A DNA stretch of 39,344 nt from Spongospora subterranea (taxonomy: Eukaryota; Endomyxa; Phytomyxea; Plasmodiophorida; Plasmodiophoridae). Each line of letters begins with the position of its first letter. Position 1 is the first letter of the stretch. The notes beneath the pieces are model-generated. The model was given only the letters and a program-made list of their open reading frames with translations, searched no databases and had not been told where the DNA came from. The DNA lies in contig OUQQ01000050.1 of assembly GCA_900404475.1 (NCBI GenBank), positions 2,110 through 41,453 on the forward strand, written 5' to 3'. The position numbers were made by a program, and so were the translations under genes. This document shows positions 22,040 through 31,726 of this stretch, one piece after another.

Positions 22040-22430
22040 ATCAACGCAGTACACCCACGTGTCATAGACGCCTGATGTGTCCCACGTTCATGCTAAAACG
22101 GCAGCGTCCATGGTAATTGGCCAGTACACGGTGCCGCCCGAGTCCCGACGTTGTCTGCGTGAACTTAACTGCATTGAGCCGGACCCTTCGCACCCACAGG
22201 CAACAGAGTAACGCTAGAGTGCAGTAAGGTACACTGCCTGTTGTAACCTGAACTGGGGGGCTGCAAGCCAACGCAGAGTCGCAGACTGTATGTGTATTGT
22301 GTAGGAGCCAGAGGCCGCCCCTGGCGACAACACTTCAACCTCGGAGTGAACAGATAATCTTCTGATTTGGGGAAGGGGTAGACATAACGATAGAACATAC
22401 GTCGCCGCCTTTACGAGTCAGTCGTTATCT
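22040..22430. other. GC-rich patch of unknown nature upstream of the ligase gene
   Basis: Composition differs from its flanks (CCGCCCGAG, GGGGGGC and CGCCCCTGGCG words). It has no stop-free conserved frame, no tRNA-like fold that I could see and no terminal repeats. It may be a transposon remnant. Confidence 0.3.
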
Positions 22431-22460
22431 GATATTCCCGTTGTAACCCATCGTGCTGGG

Positions 22461-24100
22461 ATGCATAGAGCGTTTATACAATGTGCTCGGCTGAATGGAC
22501 AAGTGAGTCTTTACAAAACCCATTTGATGAATAGTGCTTTTTTCCCAGTTTTGTTTCGGCTGTTACAATGTTCCTAGAGGTTCAATGATCTCATCAATTC
22601 ATACACTTTCTTCGTTTTTAGAAAAGAATCCAGAAACGATTCTTGAACATCCATGAATACCTCTCCCACGAGCTTCTTCGAAAATTCTCAGTACGTTATT
22701 GCTCCTGAGACACCATACCGACCCTGTTAGCCCACCTCATTATCAGGTTCCAACAGCACTGGGGTACCCCGCTAAGACGCCTGAAGAGGCTATTCAAGCG
22801 GCGAAACAGTTGAACGGAAAGGATTTTGTTGTGAAGGCCCAGATCCTCGCTGGAGGTCGCGGTAAAGGCACGTTCACTAATGGGTTTGAAGGAGGAGTTC
22901 ACGTAGCGGCATCGTAATTCTGTCCATACTCCGCTCATTTCTACCTTTGAATATTTTTTGGTGATAGTACCAAGCAGGTTGGTGAAATCGCTTCGAAGAT
23001 GTTAGGCCAACGTCTTGTTACGAAGCAAACTGGCCCTGCAGGTCGTCCTGTCGATGTTGTTTATGTAGTTGAACGTTTGTATTTACGCCGCGAGTGCTAT
23101 TTTGCGATTCTTCTCGATCGTGCTGCCAACGGGCCCGTTTTGATCGCTAGTCCCAAAGGAGGAATGGACATTGAGAAAGTTGCGGCAGAAACGCCCGAGC
23201 TGATCTTCAGCGAACCCGTTGGCGATTTAGAGGCTGGCCCTAGTGATGAGCAGCTCACTCGATTATCGAAAGGAATGGGATTTCCTGACGAGGCTGAAGA
23301 AGACGCCAAGAAGTTGATGCTCTCTCTATACCATTTGTTTCGCAAGACGGACTCGACGTTAATTGAAATCAATCCGCTCTGCGAGACACACGACGGGCTG
23401 GTCCGCTGTGCCGACGCTAAATTGAACTTTGACGACAATGCAGAGTTTAGACAGAAGGAGATATTCAAGCTTCGCGATCGTTCTCAGGAAGATCCAAGGG
23501 AAGTGACCGCGTCAAAATATAATCTGAACTACATTGGCTTGAACGGCAACATTGGTTGTCTGGTGAATGGGGCAGGTGAAAAGATTTGGCAACTCCTATT
23601 CTATACTATGTTGATATATATTATCAGGGTTGGCGATGGCGACTATGGATATAATCAAACTTCATGGCGGTTCCCCTGCAAATTTCCTTGACCTCGGAGG
23701 AGGCGCATCGGAGACGGAAGTGACGAAAGCGTTCGAGATCCTCAACGATGATGACAATGTCCAAGCCATCATGGTACCGGATTGATTTGCACAGTGCGGT
23801 TCGTGAGTGTAATCGATGTCGAATATTCAGGTTGTGATCTTCGGTGGTATCATGCGATGCGATATCATCGCCCTCGGCATCATCAACGCCGTCACACAGA
23901 TTGGCTTGAAGAAGCCATTGGTTGTGCGTCTGGAAGGCACGAATGTAGACACGGCCAACAAACTGATCGAGGAGAGCGGATTACGCATGATGACTTGTGA
24001 CGATTTGGAAGACGCTGCTCGTAAAGCTGTCCGGGTCGCCGAAATCGTCAAGATGGCGAAAGATGTCGACGTCACTGTGAAATTTGAACTTCCGCTTTGA
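22461..24100 (+). CDS. Succinyl-CoA ligase (ADP/GDP-forming) beta subunit, mitochondrial, 433 aa
   Basis: TCA-cycle enzyme subunit that, with the alpha subunit, makes ATP or GTP from succinyl-CoA. Exons: 22461-22502, 22622-22690, 22747-22913, 22968-23575, 23628-23773 and 23831-24100; total 434 codons, stop TGA. Introns 2-5 are 52-57 nt. Intron 1 is 119 nt, or may be two introns (46 and 53 nt) around a 20-nt exon at 22549-22568 (this shifts frame and needs checking). Residues 1-20 form a basic presequence ([14 protein letters not shown]). Then come [20 protein letters not shown], the ATP-grasp [20 protein letters not shown]-like [15 protein letters not shown] and the ligase domain [29 protein letters not shown] and IFGGIMRCD. 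Nucleotide preference cannot be told by eye. The 433-aa length is normal. Confidence 0.92.
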
Positions 24101-24224
24101 ATAAAGGCATTCAAATCAGCGGATGTGTTGTCAAAATACTAGATCAGCAAACGTTTGATTACTTTCCGTTCCCAGGATTTTCCGTTGTCGCCTGGCACGT
24201 GTCATTATCGCCAATTCGAGTTTC

Positions 24225-26291
24225 ATGGCTCGTGTTGATGTGCTGAGCCAGGCAATACAGTCCCGTAAGACCCTCTTTGGAGACAACCTATTCAGGTTCG
24301 AGGAGAAGATTCAGACCAAGTTTGGGCTGTTGCGCCATGTGATCATCCCATCTGGGAAAAGTTTCGACGCCGATCACGACGGTGACGAATCGGACGATAT
24401 TGCTCGGGATGCGGCCAGGCAGATCGCTGAGAGTCTGGGATGGTCGGTCAACGACGACAGCATCGCCAACTACGGCGTCCAGCTTCTGCACATTCTGGCG
24501 TTCGTTCACCAGAGCACGGGTCTGACCGGAGCGCCAGCCCTGGAATTCGCCCGGCAGATGATGGAGCAGGTTACGCGCGGGAGTAGTGTTGTCGAATTTC
24601 TGGCGACCAACGCCATTGTTCACGTCCCGCATCGGGATATCGTCTCGATCGGTCTCGATCCCGCGTTTAATCGCCCAGTTCTCTATCAGCCTGTTGCCCC
24701 CAATCCCAACCGCGCTCCGATATCCCTTCAACCGGATACCCAGATTCTTCAGCCAGACCATCGTGATGAACCTGATGATCCGCCAGCTGTATTGCAGGCG
24801 CTTTCCAGCACCAGGTCGAGGTCGCCCGAGTGCCATCCAACGGCACATTCCGAATTCCCTCTGGATCAGATCATTCGGATGTTGACAGACCTGCAAACTC
24901 AGCAGAGTCGAATCATTGAGGGTTTAGAGAACCTAGAGGAGTTAGTCCATTCCGAACTACGATATGCCCATCCAACGCGACCTTCAATAGATTCATCGCA
25001 TCAGAATGTTGTGCCATCGCACGAATCCACTCGCAATCGCACAAGCAGCTCGTTTGTCCAGCCATTCATTGAGGTTATCAATGAGAAAGACAGTGCGGGA
25101 CCGTCAATGTCCCCCGAATCTGAGGAAATGCCAATGGAGAATCGGGTCAAGAAGGGGAAAGAGGAAGAAGCCGAGTTCGGGAGCACCAAAACTGGTCAGG
25201 ACGAAAGCGAGGAGAGCAATCCCTATCACGATTATGATGATATCCCTCATCGTGTTGAATCGGGTTGCGAACGACAACGACAAGAGGTTGTTCAGGTAGG
25301 AAATTATCAACCGCTGCAGGAATCAGTTCAGCGTCAATTCTACCAACGAATTCCCACCAATGAGAGACTTAATGACTCAAACCAACTGCGAGATGAAAAT
25401 GATCAAAACAATGATGACGGAAAACGGATGAAGAAAACATCTATTGGGGTCAAAAGAAGCTCGCGACTAGATTATGGAACAGGGCGTGATCAGAATGTTT
25501 TACAGGAGGAATATCGTGAAGTGGTTGAGGGTAAACATCAGCAAGAGCACGACCAACAAAGGGCAATGTACCACACAGAGGAAGATTATCGTGGCGAGAA
25601 ACGCGAAGAAAATGGTTCCAGACCTGAGCGCGTAGCTGGGGACGACTCGAACTTAGAGCCAGATGATTCACCCAAGGCTCGAGAAAACCATGATGTCTCA
25701 GTTCAGGTCGAAAACGATAATGGACCTCGTTCTTGTCAGCATCGGTTCACCCAATGCGACGATGGCCAATCTTCAACAACGAATGCGAAAACAGAACAGA
25801 ATGCGTCTGAATTTCAGGCGCCAGATAGCTTTCATCAACATGGGTATGATATTTCTGGATCTAATCAAACGGCCAATGTCGGCACATCTCACAAGGGCTA
25901 TCGGGACTCATTGTTTCAAACATCAGGCTCGAACAAATTCAGTTGGGAGCCATCATTACCGCGGCCCCCAGACGGATCACCTTCTTTCATCAACGAACGG
26001 GATGATCTGATGAACCGTCGTCGCTTTGATTCGAAGTGCGACATTAGCCATCTCTCGTTTCCAGATTGTTGCTATTTTCTTGCAACCAGGTCGCGCCTTC
26101 AATATGATCTTCCCCATTCGGTTTCGAATTCTCATTACGATAGCAATTATCACTCATACCCATCATGTGCAATCTGCCGCAATCGGAAGATCACCTCGCC
26201 CACAAATCGGGCACAATACTGGAATATTCAGTCCGGTTTCCGACCGTCAACTGTTGCACCGCGCCGTCGCGTATGTGAGTTATGCCCATAA
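24225..26291 (+). CDS. Orphan 688-aa protein, ordered N-terminus and long disordered charged region
   Basis: One uninterrupted frame from ATG 24225 to TAA 26289-26291, 124 bp after the ligase stop on the same strand. Residues 1-150 look folded (ARDAARQIAESLGWSVNDD, YGVQLLHILAFVHQSTGLTG, ALEFARQMMEQVTRG). Residues 170-580 are rich in Glu, Asp, Gln, Asn, Ser and Arg and probably disordered, with a possible coiled coil near 205-235 (IIRMLTDLQTQQSRIIEGLENLEELV). The C-terminus has Cys pairs (PDCCYF, CAICRNR, CELC) that could bind zinc or act as modification sites. I recognise no family. Codon use and the 2-kb open frame argue that it is real. Confidence 0.72.
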   Translation: MARVDVLSQAIQSRKTLFGDNLFRFEEKIQTKFGLLRHVIIPSGKSFDADHDGDESDDIARDAARQIAESLGWSVNDDSIANYGVQLLHILAFVHQSTGLTGAPALEFARQMMEQVTRGSSVVEFLATNAIVHVPHRDIVSIGLDPAFNRPVLYQPVAPNPNRAPISLQPDTQILQPDHRDEPDDPPAVLQALSSTRSRSPECHPTAHSEFPLDQIIRMLTDLQTQQSRIIEGLENLEELVHSELRYAHPTRPSIDSSHQNVVPSHESTRNRTSSSFVQPFIEVINEKDSAGPSMSPESEEMPMENRVKKGKEEEAEFGSTKTGQDESEESNPYHDYDDIPHRVESGCERQRQEVVQVGNYQPLQESVQRQFYQRIPTNERLNDSNQLRDENDQNNDDGKRMKKTSIGVKRSSRLDYGTGRDQNVLQEEYREVVEGKHQQEHDQQRAMYHTEEDYRGEKREENGSRPERVAGDDSNLEPDDSPKARENHDVSVQVENDNGPRSCQHRFTQCDDGQSSTTNAKTEQNASEFQAPDSFHQHGYDISGSNQTANVGTSHKGYRDSLFQTSGSNKFSWEPSLPRPPDGSPSFINERDDLMNRRRFDSKCDISHLSFPDCCYFLATRSRLQYDLPHSVSNSHYDSNYHSYPSCAICRNRKITSPTNRAQYWNIQSGFRPSTVAPRRRVCELCP

Positions 26292-26304
26292 ATAAACGAA
26301 TCAT

Positions 26305-26724
26305 TCAACAAGGTGAGACAATGCATGGAAAAATGGGCTTAGCCGATTTGAAGTTGTTGAACAAGTACATTAACCAACGAGCCCATAGTTTATGAAGGAC
26401 GTACAGACGGGCCTTGTACTGTGTTTCCTGAACTTCCTGGTTTTTTGGCCTCTCGGAATTGGTGTTGGAGGGTTTTGGAGCTCTTTTCAGGCACTGCGGT
26501 TCTCGCAATTGGAGCAAGCCTGTGTCTCACTTTCGTGAACTGGTCGAGAGAATTTCGCGGGTGGGGACCTTAGAGGGCCTTGTACAACCGGAACATGGAG
26601 CCGCTCTTCCCGGATTTCTTCGATTTCTAGGGGACGCCAATGCGCGAGCCTTAGTTTTCTTGCACCTTTTCGCAGCGAGTGTTGTGATTGCCTTTTCATC
26701 AGCTTTGAAAGGTTCGTTTTCCAT
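26305..26724 (-). CDS. Uncertain small basic gene (possible intron over a TGA)
   Basis: From ATG 26724 a frame of 65 codons ends at TGA 26527-26529 (MENEPFKADEKAITTLAAKR.., rich in Lys and Arg). The same frame then stays open to TGA near 26305. A GTGAGA donor at the TGA and an AAAG acceptor 48 nt later would remove the stop in frame. No homology known, so it may be only a shadow of old transposon DNA. Confidence 0.25.
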
Positions 26725-26823
26725 CAGTTTTTGATGATAGATGCGGAACGATAAAAAGCACATTCAACCGCTCTTACACACTTTTTGACAGATCAGCGTT
26801 CCAGTAAAAATAGACCAGCTGGA

Positions 26824-27335
26824 ACTATGGAGACAAAGAACACGAACGTGGACAAACGTGAGTATCGAAAAATGATCATTCAGAAAGAATTGCCAACGAT
26901 CGAAGCGAAATGGCCCCGATCAAATATTTGACACCCTATTTTGATGCAACAAGACGATGCGAAAACCTCATATCGATCCGCTCGACGGTTAGTTCGTTGC
27001 TGCGGGTAAAAAAAAAGTGTTCTACGATATCGGAAAGCTATGCCAGCCACCCAACAGTCCAAACACTAACATTCTGGATTTGGGATTTTTCAATGCGATC
27101 CAGTCCTTGCAACATCAGAATGCTACCTGAGGGATTGACGAGCTCATTGCCTCTGTCGACGCTGCATTCAACGAACTGTCAATGCAAACCCTAAAAACAG
27201 TGTTTGTATCGCACCAACAGCAATGCATGATCGAAACGATGAAAGCCGAAGGAGGCAACGGATACCGATTGCCTCACATGGGGAAAGGATCGACTGGAAC
27301 GCGCTGGGGAGCTCCCAGTTTATTTCGACTGTGAT
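26824..27335 (+). mobile_element. Decayed mariner-family (DD39D) transposase remnant
   Basis: The plus-strand peptide METKNTNVDKREYRKMIIQK, then ELPTIEAKWPR, the D2 region LMQQDDAK, and after a frame change QPPNSPNTNILDLGFFNAIQ, QHQNAT(TGA)GIDELIASVDAAFNEL and MKAEGGNGYRLPHMGK follow the C-terminal half of plant/fungal/oomycete-type mariner transposases. The third catalytic Asp is Asn (NSPNTN). In-frame stops and a shift show it is dead. Its DNA-binding half and TIRs are not visible. Confidence 0.75.
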
Positions 27336-27638
27336 CTGACACTATGTAAAGAGACAGTTGAAATCGTTAATGCTGCCGAAAACAGGAATGTTGATTGAAA
27401 TGCAAAGACTTATACCGATGTTAAATACAACGAACGACGATTCTTGAACCGCTGCAACGAACTCGCCGTCGAGCGAATCGAAATGAGGTTTTGCATTATC
27501 TTGTTGTATTAAATGGGGTGGCCAATTTTAGATCGGAACCATTTCGCTTCAATTAATTTAAACAGTATTCGTAAGGACACTTAAAAATGAACAACTGGCC
27601 ACAGCAAAACAGACACTTATTTGTGCTCAGAGGGTGTA

Positions 27639-27759
27639 TTTTTTATTCTCAAAGTTCTTCGCTAAAGATAGCAGACTCGGTTGCAGCCTGGATCGCGTTC
27701 AGCTCAGTCGCTGAATAACCTTGCTGCTAACTTTAGCGGAGAACTTTGCGAATAAAAAA
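27639..27759. repeat. MITE-like palindromic unit with 36-bp terminal inverted repeats
   Basis: Arms 27639-27674 and 27724-27759 are reverse complements with 3 mismatches in 36, around a 49-bp centre. The outer ends are T-rich/A-rich (TTTTTTATTC.. / ..GAATAAAAAA). At 121 bp it could be a miniature transposon or a foldback RNA. Confidence 0.55.
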
Positions 27760-28160
27760 AAACATAAGCTTGGGGCTGGATCCTCTGCGCGTGACTGTCT
27801 AGCTGTTCGTTCTCAAGAAGGCTTATCTGCATTCCGGGACCAGCTCCGTCGATAACTTCGACACGTGGCACAAGGTGCTGTAGTTTTCTTTTGCACCGCT
27901 TACGATGTTAGGAATCTGGCTCTGCGGGAAAAGGGAGTTTTGCAACTTGCTCTAAGCTTGGGGTTGGTCGGCTGGATTCTCTGCGCGCGTCGGTCAGCAT
28001 CAGGCTTGGGCTGGCTTGCGCGCAGTTTTTGAGTCGAGCGCACAGCGCAGTTTGTCGTTGCGCTCGTCGATGCTCAGGTTTTTAGCTGTCTACAGTCGTA
28101 CTGTAGACGCGTTGCGGGCTGTCTAGCGCCACGGTGCCTGCCTTTCCCCACGCAGTTTCT
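27760..28160. other. GC-rich repeat-bearing non-coding region
   Basis: A word AGCTTGGGG(C/T)TGG..CTCTGCGCG occurs at 27768-27791 and again, with an insertion, at 27955-27990. A perfect 8-bp stem with a 5-nt loop (GTCTACAG..CTGTAGAC) lies at 28088-28108. No coding frame. Confidence 0.4.
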
Positions 28161-28291
28161 GTTGACCTGCAAACCCATTCCATGGAACTCGACCATCATT
28201 CGATTTACTCAACTGATATCCCCAAAGAATGGATACATTTTCTCGGTTTGCATTTTGCAAGTATATGATTCTCTGCATGTGCAGCATTCAG

Positions 28292-29122
28292 ATGATTCGA
28301 TCTTCTACAATCTGGGTTGTTGTTTTCGTGTCGGTATTTCTTGCGGTATTCGAGGCCAACTTGCGTAAAAGAGGCTTTCCAGGCTCTGTGGAAGAAGATA
28401 TTGATTTCGGTAGATTTCCTGTACTCAATGAGTACCTTTCGTGCGATATTTGCTCTGGTCGATCGAGTTGGGATATGGAAGATACCAATGGTTCAGACGA
28501 TATTGTCGAAGGGGTGACCGTTGATGGTGAAAATATCCCTGATTCAGATGGCTTTCTCGATGATTTACCCCTTAATATTCGAAATACCATTGAAACAGGT
28601 ATTGTTCACGATCAATCAATACCAATCAGTCAACATAATCTTGATACAGACATTGATCACGACCCACCCTCTCCATTAACACCTGAATTGCAATCCATGT
28701 TCGAGGAGCGAGGAGAGGACACGATCTCGTTCTCCGAAGCTCAGGTCTTAGTGTCGTCATCAGACACAGATATTCTGCTCGATCAATCATCATCAAACCC
28801 TGTTGTCGAGTCAGAGCCTTCTCCAATTACTCACTCCTCCGCCGTTAGTGATTCCTCAAATCTAATCGACCACAATCTGATCGCCTCATCGTCATTATCA
28901 ACTCCTGACCATTCGTCATCGCAATCATCATATCGTGGTCTTAGTATCGGCGTTGTAATTGCATTTTCAAGTATGTGTTCGGTTGCGATTTTGAGTTCTA
29001 TTTGGTTTTACAATATGTCAATGTGGATAGCATCCCAGCATCGAATACGGGGTGTTCCTCACGATCCTTTACCAGCGCAGATGATTGATGCCACACAATT
29101 TCTTCCAGTCTATAATTATTGA
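28292..29122 (+). CDS. Orphan single-pass membrane protein with signal peptide, 276 aa
   Basis: A single-exon frame ending in TGA. An upstream ATG at 28229 gives 297 aa, but ATG 28292 gives a textbook signal peptide (MIRSSTIWVVVFVSVFLAVFEA), so I prefer it. The lumenal part of about 190 residues is acidic and Ser/Asp/Pro-rich and probably disordered, with a CDIC pair near residue 51. A second hydrophobic helix (SIGVVIAFSSMCSVAILSSIWFY, about residues 216-238) is followed by a short tail. Type I topology is likely. No family recognised. It is flanked by repeats and a transposon. Confidence 0.6.
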   Translation: MIRSSTIWVVVFVSVFLAVFEANLRKRGFPGSVEEDIDFGRFPVLNEYLSCDICSGRSSWDMEDTNGSDDIVEGVTVDGENIPDSDGFLDDLPLNIRNTIETGIVHDQSIPISQHNLDTDIDHDPPSPLTPELQSMFEERGEDTISFSEAQVLVSSSDTDILLDQSSSNPVVESEPSPITHSSAVSDSSNLIDHNLIASSSLSTPDHSSSQSSYRGLSIGVVIAFSSMCSVAILSSIWFYNMSMWIASQHRIRGVPHDPLPAQMIDATQFLPVYNY

Positions 29123-29279
29123 CAACCTCTATTACTGTACAATAGGAGTATTTATATAAATATTACTCACATTATTCATATCAGTACTACTGTTGTTTAC
29201 TCAGTAAAATAATGACCAATGGCAGCGGTGTTGCAGTGCATGTTATTACCTCTAACGGAAAGCTGTCAATGGGAAAATA

Positions 29280-31025
29280 CTCCCTCCGTTCCAAAAATAA
29301 CTGGTCGATATGGCTTCTTAGGAACCACATTCCTTCACATCAACAAAACCCGCTGATCTGTTGAACTTTTACTTTTCCAGAAAAAAAATCAGCAAGGAAA
29401 ACAACATTCAATATATGTTTAATCACTTATATTGTTCTGCCAACATGTTGTCGTTTTTATTTATGACAATTGTTTGTGCATTCTTCAGGTTCTTCAAATC
29501 ACAGAGCAACGACACAGGAAGCCGGTTTTCATTTTGCAGTTGGTTCTTCCCACATGACGGATTGGGAAACTGTTGCCTCCTTCTTCCGCAATGCGCGAGC
29601 CCAGAACGCCCTGTAATGTAGGAAAAGTTAGATCGAGTTTGAGCGGGTCCAGTTCATTAATTGATTCATGGATCGCCGAAATCAGTTCGTCAAGATCGCG
29701 TGGAGATTTAGTATATTGTAGTGCTTGTATAGCATTGAAGACACCAAGATCTATCGCTTTCATATCCGGACTGTTCGGCGGCTGCATACTAAACGGATGT
29801 CGTATCCATCGCTCTAAGCAATCTTGATAAACTCCTCGTCGTCTGGCTTCATGTGCGGTCGAGCATTATCTTGTTGTATGAAAACTGATGCGTTCTTGAA
29901 AAACTTTGACTTGATGGCGGGGATGTCTTTGGTAATCAGAGCATCCAGAAAGTTGTTTCTATCGACCACAATAGATTTCTGACAAGTTCTCCCTTGGTTC
30001 GATTCTTGCTTAAACGTTTTGAAGAGGCTCTGACAACAAATGGCCAGAGACCGATTTTTCCAGTGAAAGACCAAACTCCGTTGTCAAATTTAGGCCTTGC
30101 AACGGCTGTTAAGAACATCATCTTGTCGATGAGAGATATTCTTTGGCAGGTGCGGTAGGGTAACTCTTCATCGACAAACAGGTAGTATGCTTTGGACTTT
30201 CGGGCCAAATAAAACCACTTCTCATCAAGGTGGACGACATCGTACATCTCCTGAAATTTCGGGAAGTTGCTATGGAATCTTGTTGTAGCTTTAATGCAAA
30301 ATCGCAAACGTGGGATTTTTATTTGCCTCAGCAAGCGTTGGTTTCAAAAAGCTGACATGGCGACGAATGATCCCACTTTTTACATTTCTGTGCGAAGTAG
30401 AAAGAGGAATTCCTGTCGCCCCAGCAATTCCTCTCAGGGTCCTTCTCGTTCTTAGAGGCACGCCCGCTACTGCCGAAGAGATATCGACATGTTTCTGCTT
30501 TCGACCACAATATTTCTTGCGATGGGAAACGTCTGCAGCAACGCTTCTGGCAACCAAGGACTGATTTCCGCGGCGCCAAACTCGGCTAACCGTTCTCCAG
30601 TTTGTCTCGTGTTGGTCGGCTACGTTGGCAAAACAGCCCTTTGGTGGGTGCCCATGGTTGTTGAGCATTGTCAAAAGACTCTCAGAGATAGCGCGGCGAT
30701 GGTTGTTGTTCAGCATGAGCCCGGTTCTTATATTCGCCCAACCCTATATTGAGAATGATTTGACTGCAGTTCTCATGACATGAACAGTGCCAGTAACGTT
30801 ATGCAGCCAGTCCATATTACGTGTATTGCCTCATATGTACAGAGATTCATGACGCCATCGTTGAACGAAGATAGAGCAATGAAAAAATATCTAGCGATGC
30901 TGCTTTAAGTTCATTACAAATGAAAGAAATAGACTTTTTTCGCAATCATGTAATTTGAACGATGAAAATTGACCTTAATTCGGTGAAAAACCCGGTGTCG
31001 ACCAGCTATTTTCAAACGGAGGGAG
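29280..31025 (-). mobile_element. Mariner-family (DD39D) DNA transposon with TIRs and TA target duplication, 1746 bp
   Basis: The ends are inverted repeats of about 29 bp starting CTCCCTCCGTT and ending near CTGGTCGA, with a few mismatches and one indel. TA flanks both sides (29278-29279 and 31026-31027). The end sequence resembles the plant Stowaway/Osmar group. The minus strand holds a broken transposase. The TIRs still pair well, so the insertion may be fairly young or was mobilised in trans. Confidence 0.88.
29494..30716 (-). pseudogene. Frameshifted mariner DD39D transposase
   Basis: Read from ATG 30716. An N-terminal helix-turn-helix half (MLNNNHRRAISESLLTMLNN, with RTVSRVWRRG and GIPLSTSHRNVK) ends by frameshift near 30334. 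The catalytic part has VHLDEKWFYL (first Asp), another shift near 29990-30070, FIQQDNARPH (second Asp), a stop (EEFIKIA*) and a shift, and then QPPNSPDMKAIDLGVFNAIQALQ (third Asp). About 38-39 residues separate Asp 2 and Asp 3, hence DD39D. All three Asp remain, but at least two to three frameshifts and a stop inactivate it. Confidence 0.85.
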
Positions 31026-31027
31026 TA

Positions 31028-31726
31028 CAATCAAAGCCTTTTGAATCTAACACAATTATTGCATCTCAAGAGGGTGTCTGCTCGTCTCCTGTTAAAAATC
31101 AACGCGTACGAATTATTCGGTGGATCGCAGTTTGATGGTTGAATGCTAACCAATAGGACGATCACCGCCGTATAACTTACGTCTTCTTCGCACCGTCTTG
31201 TTTAATCAAGCTGCCCCGACAATATCCTCATACAGTTTTTATTGATTCCACCTACAAAATCAATCGGTAAAAAATCTACCTGCTCCTCCCCGTAGTTTCA
31301 ATATGTTTCGTCTTCGTGAAATTGAACCGAGCAGGATTATATATGGGCATTGCGACAACTTCAATTTGAGTTTCGACGCGTTTTCAAACATATTCGTGAC
31401 TGACCGAGAGCGGTGCTAAAATCATTCCATTAGGAGTAAACTGTCTTTTGCAAGCCCTACTCTTTTGTTGTGTATTTGGCACATTAAAAAAATGTACTAC
31501 CTAGCCTAGACTAAAAATCGTGAACAACGACCCTTTGCAGCAGTTTTAGAGGAACTGGACACGCGTAATGTACTAAGTTGTACAGATGTTTGTCCAAGCT
31601 CTGTCGGAACTAGCGGCAACTTAGCAGCCGTTGCCACCTTATCGCCAGCCCGTTATTCAGGAAGGCGTCAACGTATTAACAAGCACACGACACGATAATC
31701 ATTTTATCGAAAAAAACCAGAGCAAG
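31028..31726. other. Possible MULE-type transposase remnant
   Basis: Around 31230-31290 the plus strand reads HTVFIDSTYKINR, a stop, then KIYLLLPV. This resembles the MULE/FAR1 transposase core (..iDsTYKtN....PL). A further open stretch (31521-31697) has no match. Only a small degraded core is visible. Confidence 0.3.

Noticed and set aside
22040..22430. rRNA or snRNA gene in the GC-rich patch
   Set aside because: No conserved rRNA or snRNA sequence words or foldable core were seen.
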